Shown here: piece by piece, positions 46,215 through 55,834 of the stretch | How positions within the stretch are numbered: the stretch's first letter is position 1 | Layout of the letters: every line of letters begins with the position of its first letter | Assembly (NCBI GenBank): GCA_013298625.1 | Contig: JAAFIF010000055.1 | Location: 1 to 63,205 of the forward strand | DNA: 63,205 bases | Source of the DNA: Myxococcales bacterium | GTDB taxonomy: Bacteria; Myxococcota_A; Polyangia; Polyangiales; Ga0077539 | Direction: 5' to 3' | The notes under the pieces: model-generated | Seen by the model: the letters and a program-made list of their open reading frames with translations, nothing else | Databases searched by the model: none | Told to the model about the DNA's origin: nothing | Program-made: the position numbers and the translations under genes

Positions 46215-49200
46215 TCATCCCCACTGCCGTATCGCATCGGAGAGCGAGCTCAATCCCTCGGCGCTCTCGTGCCCTCTCGCCTTCGCCACGGCCGCGACGC
46301 ACGCGAGCCACTGCTCGACGAACAGCGCCCAGTTCGCGCTCGCGCGCATCCCCACCGCCGCGCGGTAGGCATCGATCACCCGAGCACGGGTCGAATCCGA
46401 CAAGCGTCCGCCCTCGATGGCACCCGCGAGCGTGGCGTGCGCGCGGGTCAATCGCTCGGTGACCGACGGAAGCGGGCTCGACTTGGGCTCGGGCACGGGG
46501 ATCGCCTCGTAGCGACACAACGCCACGAGCGCTCGCAGCTCTTGCGCGACGCGACGACCGATCGGCTCGGACGATGCAGCAATGGTGCTCATGCGCTTCA
46601 CCAGCGCGGTCATCGTCGCGTCGTCCGTCGCGGACTCGCGCACCGCGCGCCGCAGGATCGCGTGCGCGATCGCAGCGCTCGAGCCCGCGCTCGTCACGGT
46701 GGCTTCGAGGGAGTCGGAGACCAGGCCGACCGCGTTCCAATCGGGTGAGGGGAGCGCGAAGGCGCGACGAGACAGCGCTTCGAGCAGCCAGACCCGCGAC
46801 GAGAGCGGCGCGTCCTCGCGCTGACTCGCGTACAAAAGGTGATCGACGGCTTCGTCGAGCCTCCGCACTTCCATCGCGCACACCGCCAGGTGGTAGCGAA
46901 GCGCTCCGCTCGTCGACGCCCCGGTCGCTCGTTGCAAGCCCTCGAACGCCGCTTCGAGCGTCGCCCGCTGATCGCTCGGCCGCGAGCGAAAGTCACCGAG
47001 CAGCGTGAGCGCTGCGTCGATCGCCTCTTCGTCATGGACGAATCGCAACGGCTCGGTGACCGCCCCGCGCAGCATCCGATAGCTAGGGTCGCCGTACGCC
47101 TGAAACGCCGCCCACGTGCTGCTTCGCGGGTCTCGCGCGCGCAGCGCGACGCGCGCTCGGCGCACAGCCTCGGCGAACGCCACGCCATCGAGCAACTCTC
47201 GATGCAGCGCAGCGCCAAACTCCGCCGCTCCTTCGTCACTCACTGGCCACGCGGCGGCGACGAAGAGCCGCACCCCCGAGGCGAGCACCACCTCGGCGAG
47301 CGACGCCATCCCTCGCTGCAGCTCTGGAGCGATTCGCCCGGACGAGCAGCAGTTGAGCACGACCACCTCGGGCACGACGTCGAGCTTCCACCACCACGAC
47401 GCGTCCAACGCTTCGCCCGGCCCCAGCAGCACCACACCCGCGCCAGACTCTGCCGAGAAGTCCCCGTGCGCAGCGATATGAAGCACCCGCACCACACCGC
47501 GCTTGACCTTGCTGAGCGCGCGCACGGCGTCGCCGCTCGTCGCCCCGAGCGGCTGCTCCGTTTCGAAGCCTGCCGCTTCGAGCGCAGCGCGCACAGCGAC
47601 GCCTTCGCGACGCGCTCCAGCGAGGCTCCACTGAGGCGCGTCGGCGTAGGGGTCGGCGATCACGAGGGCGGTGTTGGTGCTCGCCGTCACGCTGCGCCTC
47701 GGCGCCACGGTGAGCCTGCGGATCACGTTGGCGCGACGCGGCCCCAGCCCGTCCGCGACGACCTCCCACGGGATCGCCGCGCTCGCGGAGTCGAGCACCA
47801 GCTCGACGTCTCTGCCGCTGCGCGCAAGCTGCTCGAACCAGGGCGGAACCACGTCTGCAAGCAGGTCTCGCGCCTCGTCTGCGCGCCCCATGGCCGCGAG
47901 CGCGAACAGCGCGTCCCTGCGCGCATCGCTGAGCTGTCCGCGGTCCGACCGCATCGCCGCGCGCCCGTCGTCGTGCACGAACTCGAACTGCGTTTGTTCG
48001 GCGCCGATCGATCCGCGGATGGTCACCGTCGCGACGTCGACCACCGCCGCCGGGCGCGCGAACCGCGAGCCACAATAGCCGTCACCGCGCGTGATCTGCG
48101 GCTCGACCCACACGCGCTCGGATCGCTCGAGCTCGAGGCGCACCGATCGCGTCGCCCCCTCGAACGCACGCAGCAACGCCCACGCGCTGTCTCGATGCTG
48201 CTCGAAGTGCACATAGCGTGCGATCTGGACAGACACCTTCGCGAGCGCGCGATTCGCGATCAGCAGCGCCTCGACCACGGCCTCTGCGAGGCGTTGCAGC
48301 TGCTCAGCGGTGCTCGCTGCGAGCGCGCTCGGCAACGCGGAGCAGAGCTCTACGAGTACGGTGCCAGCGGACGACGGACGACCGCTCGCCATCGCAGCAT
48401 CAACCGCGTCGCACGCGGCGCGGACAAACCCGTCGCTCGCCGCAGAGACGAACGCCTCGCGATCGAAGGCGATCATCCGTCCGAGGCCGAACACGACGAG
48501 GGGCAGTCGAGTGCGGCCACCGGAGAACGTGTGGATGCTGCCGATTTTGGCGTCGATCGCTCCGAGCTCGAAGCGGCGGCGAATCGTGTTGTCGAGCAGA
48601 GCGTCGAGGTCGCGCAACACACCGTCGAGCCTCGGCTGCTCGAGGCGGCCCAGCACCAGCGCCCGCACCGGCTGCGTCGCCCGTTCGTCCTCGTCGATCT
48701 CTGCGCACGCGAGCTGAACGGCGCGAACGCTCCCGTGATGGATGGCGATCGAGAGTTGATGGTCCCGAGCGTTCGGAGCGACCGGCTCGAACGGCGTCTG
48801 CCCCGGCGAGTACAGCGCCGCGTCGGACGCACGCAGCGTGTCGATGTCTGCGCCCATCGCCGCGGACATCAGCACGAGCGGCTCGTCGACCACTGGGAGC
48901 GCGGGCGCGGTTTCGCGCGCGAAGAGCGCGCCGAGCAAGCTCGACCCAGCGGAGGTTCCGCTGGTGATCATGGCGGCCATCGCCTGTAGAAATCCAGGCG
49001 ATTGTGGGATCGATCCGTGCCGCGCCGCGATGTGCACCTTGGGTTCGTCGCCGAGCGCGGACGATGAGTGCAACACGCGACCGTCACCGACGCCGCACTG
49101 GCGATCACGAGGATCCATGGACTGGTGCGTCGCGACGAGCGGAGGGGCGCCGAGCACCGTGATAAACCTCGCCGCGCGCGACGGAGCGCGCTTCGACAGA

Positions 49201-51314
49201 TCGGCGGCGAACTGCTCGGTGAACTCACGAAGATCGTCGATCGACTCGGCGAGCGGCTGTGACTGAACCTGTGTTGCGAGAGCGTGTGGGATCAGCGCTT
49301 CGAGCCCCGGAAACGTCTGGATGACCTGCACAACTTCGTCGAGGTTCTGCGTGGCGTCCGCGCACCCGAGCGCTCGGACGAGGCCCTCTTGCCCATCTCG
49401 CGCCAGCGCCGCGTTGAACGACCCTCGGTGCGGAACGCCCAGAAACAACACCCGCTCCAACCGGTCGAGCAGCTCGATCTGCGCCTGGGCGCGCCAGCGG
49501 AGCAAGAGCTTGCGTGTAACCACGCCGCCCATGGAGTGCGCGACGATCGCCAGCCTGCCGTCGCGAAGCTCACGCTCGCACCGATCCGCGACCTCTTGTG
49601 CGCAGTCGGCGATGGGCCTGCGCCAGTCGTAGAAGCCACGAACGACGGTCGCGCCCAACGCCTCGAGCGCCCGCTGCAACAGCCAATATGCAGGCTCGAC
49701 GAGGCCTGTCGCGCGGACACCGTTGTTCGCCGCTGTGTACGCGAGTCGCGCAAACGACCCGTGCATCAACGTCGGAGAGAGCCACACGGGTCCCTGCTCG
49801 TCATCGAGCGTCGAGCCCATGATTCCGGGGACGATCAGCACTCGATACCCCGACAGAGGTCTGCCGCGCACGTCCCAAGCGGCTCGCTCGCCGTGAGCAT
49901 CATCGGCGCTTCGCGCTTCGGCTCCTCCGGCCCCGGCGCGGCCTGGCTCGCTCACGATCGGCACATCGCGCAAGGCCACCGGCGCGCGCAGCAGCGCGTC
50001 GAGCGTCGTCGTCGGCGATGGGGATGCATCCGGCTGGGGCGTCGCGTCGGTGCTGTCGAAGCACTCGAAGTGCGTCCGCGAACCCGAAAGGGTGAGCCTC
50101 TCGTCGTTGCTGGTGCCAGCGAGAGCAGACCGCTCGGACACCACCAGATCGTTCGCTCCGTGAAAGAGCTTCTCGCTCGCCCACTGCGCGCTCGCTTGCC
50201 AGAACGAGCCGCCCGCGGACTGCACCGACGCGGCGACAGCGAGGCGGCGAGTGGCTCCGACGCGCGGCGCAGCCGAGAGAAAGCGCACGAGCGCGCTGTC
50301 TGGCCGAAGGTCGAACAACCCCGGCAGCGACCGGTGCGCCAGCATGGTCAAGAGACGAAGCAAGAGCTGCTTGGTTGCGGTGCTCGCAGCTGTTGGCATG
50401 GCGACGGACCGGAGCAACGCGCTGAGCATGAGCGAGAGCGCCGCGTGAGGAACGTCGCCGGCGAGGCGCGTTCCCGCGACAGGAGAGGCCACGCGCACCA
50501 CGCGGGTGACCTCGAGGCCGTCCCGAGCAGCATCGAGCACGCGCAGCTTTTCCTCGAGCGCGTGCCACTCGTCTCCGTGTTTGCTCACCATCCAACGCAC
50601 GAGCGCCTTGTCTGCGTACGCGCGCCCCGCCAGCAGTTCAGCGACGAGTCCGCCACGCGAGAAGCCCAGGACCTCCACCGTTCGCACCCCGGCCGCGCTC
50701 AGCGCACCCGCGAGCTCGATCGCGTTGTCGACGGGGCTCTTCGCGATCGTCGCGTGGTTGAACGCAAGGCCCTCGCGATACCGTGTCTTCAGCGCGTCGA
50801 GCGTCGCGGCAGAGTTGGTCCAGCGATGAAAACTGCCGTGGGTGGACGACGCGAAGCCGTGCAAAAAGAGCAGCCGAGACGACTCGCCCGCGTTGTCCGT
50901 CGCTGCCGCGTCGGTCCACAACGACGACAGCGCGCTCTTCGCAGCGGGCGCGGCATCGGCGAGCAGCGACGCCTCGATCGACTCGATGGGCTCGGCCGCG
51001 CGCGCGACCCGAACGAGCGAGACCGTCGAGCGCGGCGATCGTGCAATCGAGTCCCACGGCAACACAATCTCGATCACGTCGGCGCCGCGCCGGGCATCGG
51101 CGGCGAACATCGCCACGGGACGCCACTGAGCAACGCCGTCTTGCTCCCACTCGATGAGGTCCGTCGGCTCGGCGTCGAGCACCTTCGAGGCCATCGTCGT
51201 CGCACGCCCATTCGACGCGGCGAACGTGCCCAACACGGTGACCAACGACGGGGCCTCTCGCTCGAGAACGCTCTGTTGATCACTCCTCGACAGCCCGCGC
51301 AGCTCGATCTTCAT
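46215..51314 (-). CDS. Tandem alpha/beta-hydrolase and CHAT protease fusion
   Basis: 1699 residues from the ATG at 51314 (GGAG ribosome site). First hydrolase: LFLHGFASS (His152) and GFSRGG nucleophile Ser219. Second hydrolase, lecithin-acyltransferase-like: LIVPGIMGS and AHSMGG nucleophile Ser594. CHAT domain at about 1140-1400: HIAAHGDFS with His1283 and VVLNCCSSG with Cys1323, followed by the family block AAWPVSDEGAAEFG. A helical C-terminal 250 residues follow. Lipase-like domains fused to CHAT suggest that proteolysis controls a lipid or ester hydrolase effector, or the reverse. No membrane helix or signal is seen. Divergent from an ECF-like sigma gene. Confidence 0.85.
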   Translation of the reverse strand: MKIELRGLSRSDQQSVLEREAPSLVTVLGTFAASNGRATTMASKVLDAEPTDLIEWEQDGVAQWRPVAMFAADARRGADVIEIVLPWDSIARSPRSTVSLVRVARAAEPIESIEASLLADAAPAAKSALSSLWTDAAATDNAGESSRLLFLHGFASSTHGSFHRWTNSAATLDALKTRYREGLAFNHATIAKSPVDNAIELAGALSAAGVRTVEVLGFSRGGLVAELLAGRAYADKALVRWMVSKHGDEWHALEEKLRVLDAARDGLEVTRVVRVASPVAGTRLAGDVPHAALSLMLSALLRSVAMPTAASTATKQLLLRLLTMLAHRSLPGLFDLRPDSALVRFLSAAPRVGATRRLAVAASVQSAGGSFWQASAQWASEKLFHGANDLVVSERSALAGTSNDERLTLSGSRTHFECFDSTDATPQPDASPSPTTTLDALLRAPVALRDVPIVSEPGRAGAGGAEARSADDAHGERAAWDVRGRPLSGYRVLIVPGIMGSTLDDEQGPVWLSPTLMHGSFARLAYTAANNGVRATGLVEPAYWLLQRALEALGATVVRGFYDWRRPIADCAQEVADRCERELRDGRLAIVAHSMGGVVTRKLLLRWRAQAQIELLDRLERVLFLGVPHRGSFNAALARDGQEGLVRALGCADATQNLDEVVQVIQTFPGLEALIPHALATQVQSQPLAESIDDLREFTEQFAADLSKRAPSRAARFITVLGAPPLVATHQSMDPRDRQCGVGDGRVLHSSSALGDEPKVHIAARHGSIPQSPGFLQAMAAMITSGTSAGSSLLGALFARETAPALPVVDEPLVLMSAAMGADIDTLRASDAALYSPGQTPFEPVAPNARDHQLSIAIHHGSVRAVQLACAEIDEDERATQPVRALVLGRLEQPRLDGVLRDLDALLDNTIRRRFELGAIDAKIGSIHTFSGGRTRLPLVVFGLGRMIAFDREAFVSAASDGFVRAACDAVDAAMASGRPSSAGTVLVELCSALPSALAASTAEQLQRLAEAVVEALLIANRALAKVSVQIARYVHFEQHRDSAWALLRAFEGATRSVRLELERSERVWVEPQITRGDGYCGSRFARPAAVVDVATVTIRGSIGAEQTQFEFVHDDGRAAMRSDRGQLSDARRDALFALAAMGRADEARDLLADVVPPWFEQLARSGRDVELVLDSASAAIPWEVVADGLGPRRANVIRRLTVAPRRSVTASTNTALVIADPYADAPQWSLAGARREGVAVRAALEAAGFETEQPLGATSGDAVRALSKVKRGVVRVLHIAAHGDFSAESGAGVVLLGPGEALDASWWWKLDVVPEVVVLNCCSSGRIAPELQRGMASLAEVVLASGVRLFVAAAWPVSDEGAAEFGAALHRELLDGVAFAEAVRRARVALRARDPRSSTWAAFQAYGDPSYRMLRGAVTEPLRFVHDEEAIDAALTLLGDFRSRPSDQRATLEAAFEGLQRATGASTSGALRYHLAVCAMEVRRLDEAVDHLLYASQREDAPLSSRVWLLEALSRRAFALPSPDWNAVGLVSDSLEATVTSAGSSAAIAHAILRRAVRESATDDATMTALVKRMSTIAASSEPIGRRVAQELRALVALCRYEAIPVPEPKSSPLPSVTERLTRAHATLAGAIEGGRLSDSTRARVIDAYRAAVGMRASANWALFVEQWLACVAAVAKARGHESAEGLSSLSDAIRQWG

Positions 51315-51568
51315 GCTTCGCTCCCATGATTCAGCGATCGGTGTGCTCGAACGATTCGCCACGCCCGACGCGAAACCGAGAGTCTACCCGGTCGCCCGCT
51401 GCGAATGAATGACAGCCCCTCGAAATCCGGGCGAGCCTGCCCAATCGCATGTTTGCGGTGAGGCTGGGTTGCTGCAAACGACCTCACGATATGCCGCCCC
51501 AGCGCGAACGAGCGGGCACGACTCTCTGACCCGAAAACTCGCACTTCCGGCGAGCGCTGGTTGTTCGC

Positions 51569-51574
51569 TATCTT
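51569..51574 (+). promoter_or_regulatory. Putative -10 element of the sigma/caspase operon
   Basis: TATCTT ends 11 bp before the ATG at 51586, leaving room for only a very short leader and no ribosome site. The 271-bp divergent region 51315-51585 shows no clear operator. Confidence 0.3.
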
Positions 51575-51585
51575 CTCGGCGGCTC

Positions 51586-52218
51586 ATGACCGATCACGAA
51601 CCGCGTGACTATTCGTGGAAGCAAGCCCTGGACGACGGGCGACGGTTTCTCGCGCAGCACTTTTCGGTCGACGACGCGACCGCCGCTGACTGGGTGCAAG
51701 ATGTTCTCGCTCGGTGTTGGAGGCAGCTCCTCGAGGCGCAGAACGCGCGAGCGCTCTTTCTCACGTGCCTTCGTCGACAGGCGCTCTACAGCCTTCGACA
51801 GCAACGAGCGCTTCCAGTGCGAGGACAACGTCCCGCCGGCCGACGCGAAGAGCCCGTCGAAGACGTGGATGCCGTGAGCGCTGCGCGCGGCACGCAATCA
51901 CCGGAGGACGAGACTGCTCGCGCCCAACACGTGAGGAGCTGTCTGCACGAGCTCGAAGCCACCCTTCGCGGCACGTCTGCGCGCAACGCGAGCCTCTTCG
52001 TCGCCGTCATCATCGCCGAGCTCGATGGACGCGCCGACCGAGAGCAGATCGCCCGCACGTTCAACGTGTCCCGGAGCAACCTCGACCAGATCGTGCACCG
52101 AGTCCGCGCCGAGCTGCTGCGACGCATCGAGCAGCGACCTCGCTCATCACAGCCAGCAGCCGCGCTGGACTCGCCCGAGATCGCTCAGCTCGTACGCGCG
52201 CTCGTCGCAGAGCGCTAG
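51586..52218 (+). CDS. ECF-like RNA polymerase sigma factor
   Basis: 210 residues from the ATG at 51586; a longer frame from 51409 covers the divergent promoter region. Region 2: DDATAADWVQDVLARCWRQL and the following LFLTCLRRQALYSLRQQ. Region 4: REQIARTFNVSRSNLDQIV with a helix-turn-helix. The linker is charged. It begins an operon with an acidic protein and a secreted caspase. ECF factors are normally held by an anti-sigma encoded next door; the acidic protein is the only candidate. Confidence 0.78.
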   Translation: MTDHEPRDYSWKQALDDGRRFLAQHFSVDDATAADWVQDVLARCWRQLLEAQNARALFLTCLRRQALYSLRQQRALPVRGQRPAGRREEPVEDVDAVSAARGTQSPEDETARAQHVRSCLHELEATLRGTSARNASLFVAVIIAELDGRADREQIARTFNVSRSNLDQIVHRVRAELLRRIEQRPRSSQPAAALDSPEIAQLVRALVAER

Positions 52219-52337
52219 CGCAGTGTCAGAGAGGCGACGTCTGTGCAGCAGGCGCACGATGCCGCACGTCACTCGAATTCGCAGCTTGCACAAATTGTTC
52301 AGCTCACCCACCGCCACCGCTGACAGGACGCCTCTGA

Positions 52338-54596
52338 ATGGACGCGCTTCACATCGATTTCATCGCCGCGACCCGCACGCTCTCCAACGATCGATCGCCG
52401 CAGGCGATGCTTCACTGGCTCGAGCGCGGCGGGATCGTTCTCGATGCCGCGAAGTTCTGGCCCACAGAAGCCGCGGCGCTCGCACGGCAGCTCGACCGCG
52501 CGTCGATCGAGGCAGCGCTGCGCTTGTTGCAGTCACAGCTGCCCCCGCCGCAGGCGCTCGAGGACCGAGGGGGCGACGCGTTGGCTGCGCTCGATTTTCG
52601 ACTGCGCATCGTCCTCGACGCGTTCGTGCGCGTGTGTCTCGCCATCGATGCTTCACCGAGCACGATCGGCGTCAGAAATGAGCTCGAGGCGTATCGGACG
52701 CTCGTCACCACCAGGCCCAATTGGGACGAAAGCAAGAGGTTGCCCACGATGGGAGAGGACTCAGTGAAGCAAGGCACGTTGCCACCCCCCGAGGCTGTCG
52801 AACGCTATATCAGCGTCGGAAGCAACGCAGAATGGATCGAGGGATACGCGGATCTTCAGGCGGATTTCGCAGAAGAGCTCGCCGATACGATCGACTCGAT
52901 CGAGCGAGCAGGCGAGCCCATCTGCGTCGTTGCGCTGCGATGGCGCCGCGCTCGGAAGACGGGCTCCTCTGGCTCGACGGAGGCTGGACAGCCGCTGTCG
53001 ACGCCGACGAAGGCCGCGCTCGCGGCTGCAGCGGCGGCTGTGGCCGGCATCGCGTCGAAGCCCGCTTCCGCACACGCAGAAGCGCTTCCGACGACCGACG
53101 CGAGCGCACCAACGCCTTCGAGCTCTGCGCCGAGCACCACACCAGCCACCGCGCCAGCAGCAGCGCCAGCGCCAGCCGCTTCGCCGGTGGCCGAAGCGCC
53201 GGCGGCTTCGAGTCATGAGTCAACGGCAGCGCCTCCGCCGCCCACGCACTGGCAACGAGTCGACACGACGAGTCATCCCGCGACGACACCAGCGCACGCC
53301 GCAAGCGCGCCTGCTCGCCCCACGGCGGACGACGCAGAGAGCACAGAAGAACAGGATCGCGAGGAGCGGGCGGACGAGCCAACGTCGGCAACAGCAGACG
53401 TTGATGGGGATCGGCCATCGGGCGAAGAGGGCGAAGCAGAGACCGAGTCGAACACCGCGGAGCCCCCCGATCCTGAGACAGACGAAGCTCTTCCGGTCGA
53501 AGATGTCGTCGACCCTCCAGAGCAGACGTCGGGCGACGATCGCGTCGGCGTCGACGATGACGGGGCAGATGAGGATCACCGCGAAACTGCTGGCAACAAG
53601 CCGCCCGAAGAGGCCGTCGATGACGAGCCGCGCGAGAAGCCGCCGGAAGACGAAGAGACGACCAGCGTTGCTGTGTTGGGAGACGTTCCGGAGCCCCCAG
53701 CGGGCGCGCTCGAAGGGCTCACACCTGCGCAGCCGGAGCAACCACAGGCGTCCGAGCCAACGGAAACACAACCGACCGACGTCCCGCAGGTGACCGAGAT
53801 CGACCCGCAGACGCAAGGCGGAGACTCACAGACCACGCCCGCAGATGTTGCTCAGGTCACGGACGACGATGAAGACGGCGGCGATCCACCTCCCGCCAGC
53901 GCGGCGACGTTTGTCCGTCCCGAAGATCAGGCGCCCGAAGAGCTAAACGACAAAATCACCAACGCCCCAGCGGCGGTCGAGCAAGACCCGAACACGCCGT
54001 TCGAGGATCCCATCACCGACGGCGATGAGGGCAACGAAGACGTCGGGCAGGACGAAACAGCTTCCACCGACGATACCGGGGCAAACATCGACACGACGGA
54101 AGCGCCTGGTTCCTCGAACGACTCGGGCACGACACCGCAAGATGACTCCACGAGCGACGGAGCAGTCGAGCCCCAAGAGGCGACCGATACTCCATCGAGT
54201 CCAACCGAGAGCAGCACAGCCGACGACCGACACGATGCAGCAGACAGCGACGACGCCGCAGGGTCGAACGATCCCGCCCCGTCCGACAACGTCGATTCCA
54301 CAGACGACGAGCGAGCTGAGCAGCCAGAAACCGCCGCTCCCGAAGCCGAAGAGTCGGACAGCTCCAACAGCGACGACAGCAACACCCCCGAGCAAGAAGA
54401 CTCTGCCAACGAGCCCGACGACACGAGCGCCGACGACACGAGCGCCGACGACACATCGACGACCGGCGAACCATCGAGTGACGACGGAACAGCCGATGAC
54501 TCGACGAGTGACGACTCGTCCTCCGATTCGACCGCGCACGACGAGGACACGACCGTCTGCAGCTACGACGGCTCGGGAGGTGACGACAATGGCTGA
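52338..54596 (+). CDS. Protein with 500-residue acidic low-complexity tail
   Basis: 752 residues. The first 210 form a folded helical domain without known motifs. An Ala-rich hydrophobic stretch (TKAALAAAAAAVAGIAS, about 224-241) could be a membrane helix or signal-like segment. From about 250 to the end the sequence is almost wholly Asp, Glu, Ser, Thr, Pro and Ala, very acidic and surely disordered, ending in SAD-type repeats and a lone Cys. The gene starts 119 bp after the sigma gene and overlaps the caspase gene by 8 bp. It could be the sigma factor's membrane-bound regulator or a caspase substrate. If residue 224-241 spans the membrane, the acidic tail would lie in the same compartment as the exported caspase. 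Confidence 0.75.
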   Translation: MDALHIDFIAATRTLSNDRSPQAMLHWLERGGIVLDAAKFWPTEAAALARQLDRASIEAALRLLQSQLPPPQALEDRGGDALAALDFRLRIVLDAFVRVCLAIDASPSTIGVRNELEAYRTLVTTRPNWDESKRLPTMGEDSVKQGTLPPPEAVERYISVGSNAEWIEGYADLQADFAEELADTIDSIERAGEPICVVALRWRRARKTGSSGSTEAGQPLSTPTKAALAAAAAAVAGIASKPASAHAEALPTTDASAPTPSSSAPSTTPATAPAAAPAPAASPVAEAPAASSHESTAAPPPPTHWQRVDTTSHPATTPAHAASAPARPTADDAESTEEQDREERADEPTSATADVDGDRPSGEEGEAETESNTAEPPDPETDEALPVEDVVDPPEQTSGDDRVGVDDDGADEDHRETAGNKPPEEAVDDEPREKPPEDEETTSVAVLGDVPEPPAGALEGLTPAQPEQPQASEPTETQPTDVPQVTEIDPQTQGGDSQTTPADVAQVTDDDEDGGDPPPASAATFVRPEDQAPEELNDKITNAPAAVEQDPNTPFEDPITDGDEGNEDVGQDETASTDDTGANIDTTEAPGSSNDSGTTPQDDSTSDGAVEPQEATDTPSSPTESSTADDRHDAADSDDAAGSNDPAPSDNVDSTDDERAEQPETAAPEAEESDSSNSDDSNTPEQEDSANEPDDTSADDTSADDTSTTGEPSSDDGTADDSTSDDSSSDSTAHDEDTTVCSYDGSGGDDNG

Positions 54597-55677
54597 TCGC
54601 TTTCGCTCGATGAGCCCCCACTACGCTGCGCGAGGATGGATCGCGGCGTTGATGTTCGTGCTGCTGCTGTCGCTCTCGACGTCAGCGTTCGCTCAGAGCG
54701 CGCGCAAGGTCGCCCTCGTGATCGGCAACGGCAACTACGCGATGTCTCCGCTGCGCAACCCAGAGAACGACGCACGATCGATCCACCAGGTGCTCTCGGA
54801 TATCGGCTTCGTGTCGACGCTCGCGACGAACCAGACAGGGGCACAGCTGCAGCGAACCATCGACACGTTCGTGGCGACGCTGCGCGATGGCGATGTCGTC
54901 GTACTCCACTACTCGGGGCACGGGATCTCGGTCCGCGGACAGAACTACATGGTGGGCGTCGATGACAACGTGACGCAGATCGAACAGCTCCTCAATCGAT
55001 CGAGCGTGACGCTCGAGAGCGCCCTCGCCCGCGTGAGGCGCCGCAACGTGACGGCAGTGCTCTTCTTCGACGCGTGCCGAACCGTGGCCGCAGACGCGGC
55101 CATTCAACGACTGCTCCGAGGAAGCGACGGCCGGATGGGGCTCGCAGACATGCGCGCTCCCGCAAACTCGCTGCTGGCGTTCTCGACGCAGCCGCTCAAC
55201 ACGGCGAGCGACGGAACGTCGGAGACGAGCCCCTTCTCCGCAGCGCTCGCGCGGTACCTTCGCCGGCCGGGCGCGGACATTCGCGAAGTGCTTCGGCTCG
55301 TCCGAGCGCAAGTGTTGACCGACACCTCTGGGTCGCAAACACCATGGGATCACTCGTCGCTGACAGCGCCGCTGGTCTTCGCCGCGGCACGCAACACCAC
55401 CCCCGCGCTGGCGTGCTCGCTGCGCTCGCTGCTCCGGACGATGCCGCGCGGCGCGAACACCACGCTCACGTTTATCAATCGCACCCGCACGGCCCTGCAG
55501 TTTCTGTGGATCGACGAGCGCGGACAGCCTCGCGCCCCGACGGCGATCAGCGAAGGCACACAACGCGAACAACAAACGCGCGCCGGACAACTGTGGATGG
55601 TGCAGAGCCCCGAAGGCCAGTGTCGCGGACTCTACTTCGCGACGCCGGAAGCAGCGTTCGTCGAGATCGATCCTTGA
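54589..55677 (+). CDS. Secreted caspase-like protease with VHL-beta-like tail
   Basis: 362 residues. A classical signal peptide ends near AFA/Q (35/36). The caspase (C14) core runs from about 38 to 270: ARKVALVIGNGNY, HYSGHG with His111, FFDACR with Cys163. The C-terminal 75 residues (TLTFINRTRTALQFLWIDERG to the end) match the von Hippel-Lindau beta-domain pattern, a small beta-sandwich used for protein binding. The protein is therefore probably periplasmic, with VHL-beta selecting substrates. The start overlaps the acidic protein gene, so the pair are likely made in fixed ratio. Confidence 0.85.
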   Translation: MADRFRSMSPHYAARGWIAALMFVLLLSLSTSAFAQSARKVALVIGNGNYAMSPLRNPENDARSIHQVLSDIGFVSTLATNQTGAQLQRTIDTFVATLRDGDVVVLHYSGHGISVRGQNYMVGVDDNVTQIEQLLNRSSVTLESALARVRRRNVTAVLFFDACRTVAADAAIQRLLRGSDGRMGLADMRAPANSLLAFSTQPLNTASDGTSETSPFSAALARYLRRPGADIREVLRLVRAQVLTDTSGSQTPWDHSSLTAPLVFAAARNTTPALACSLRSLLRTMPRGANTTLTFINRTRTALQFLWIDERGQPRAPTAISEGTQREQQTRAGQLWMVQSPEGQCRGLYFATPEAAFVEIDP

Positions 55678-55834
55678 GACGCGGAGAGAACCTCGCGCAA
55701 CGAACGCATCGAGCGAAGCACTCGTGCGGTCGAGCTCGATCGTCGATGCCCCAACTCGACGGAGCAATCCTGCTCGCGATCACGCGCGAGCGCGAGGTTC
55801 GCTCCCCCAAGTGCGCCGCTCGCCACGCCTCCAC

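Noticed and set aside
51510..51530. Sigma-54 promoter before the ECF sigma gene
   Set aside because: GGGCACG is present, but the -12 GC is absent at the required spacing.
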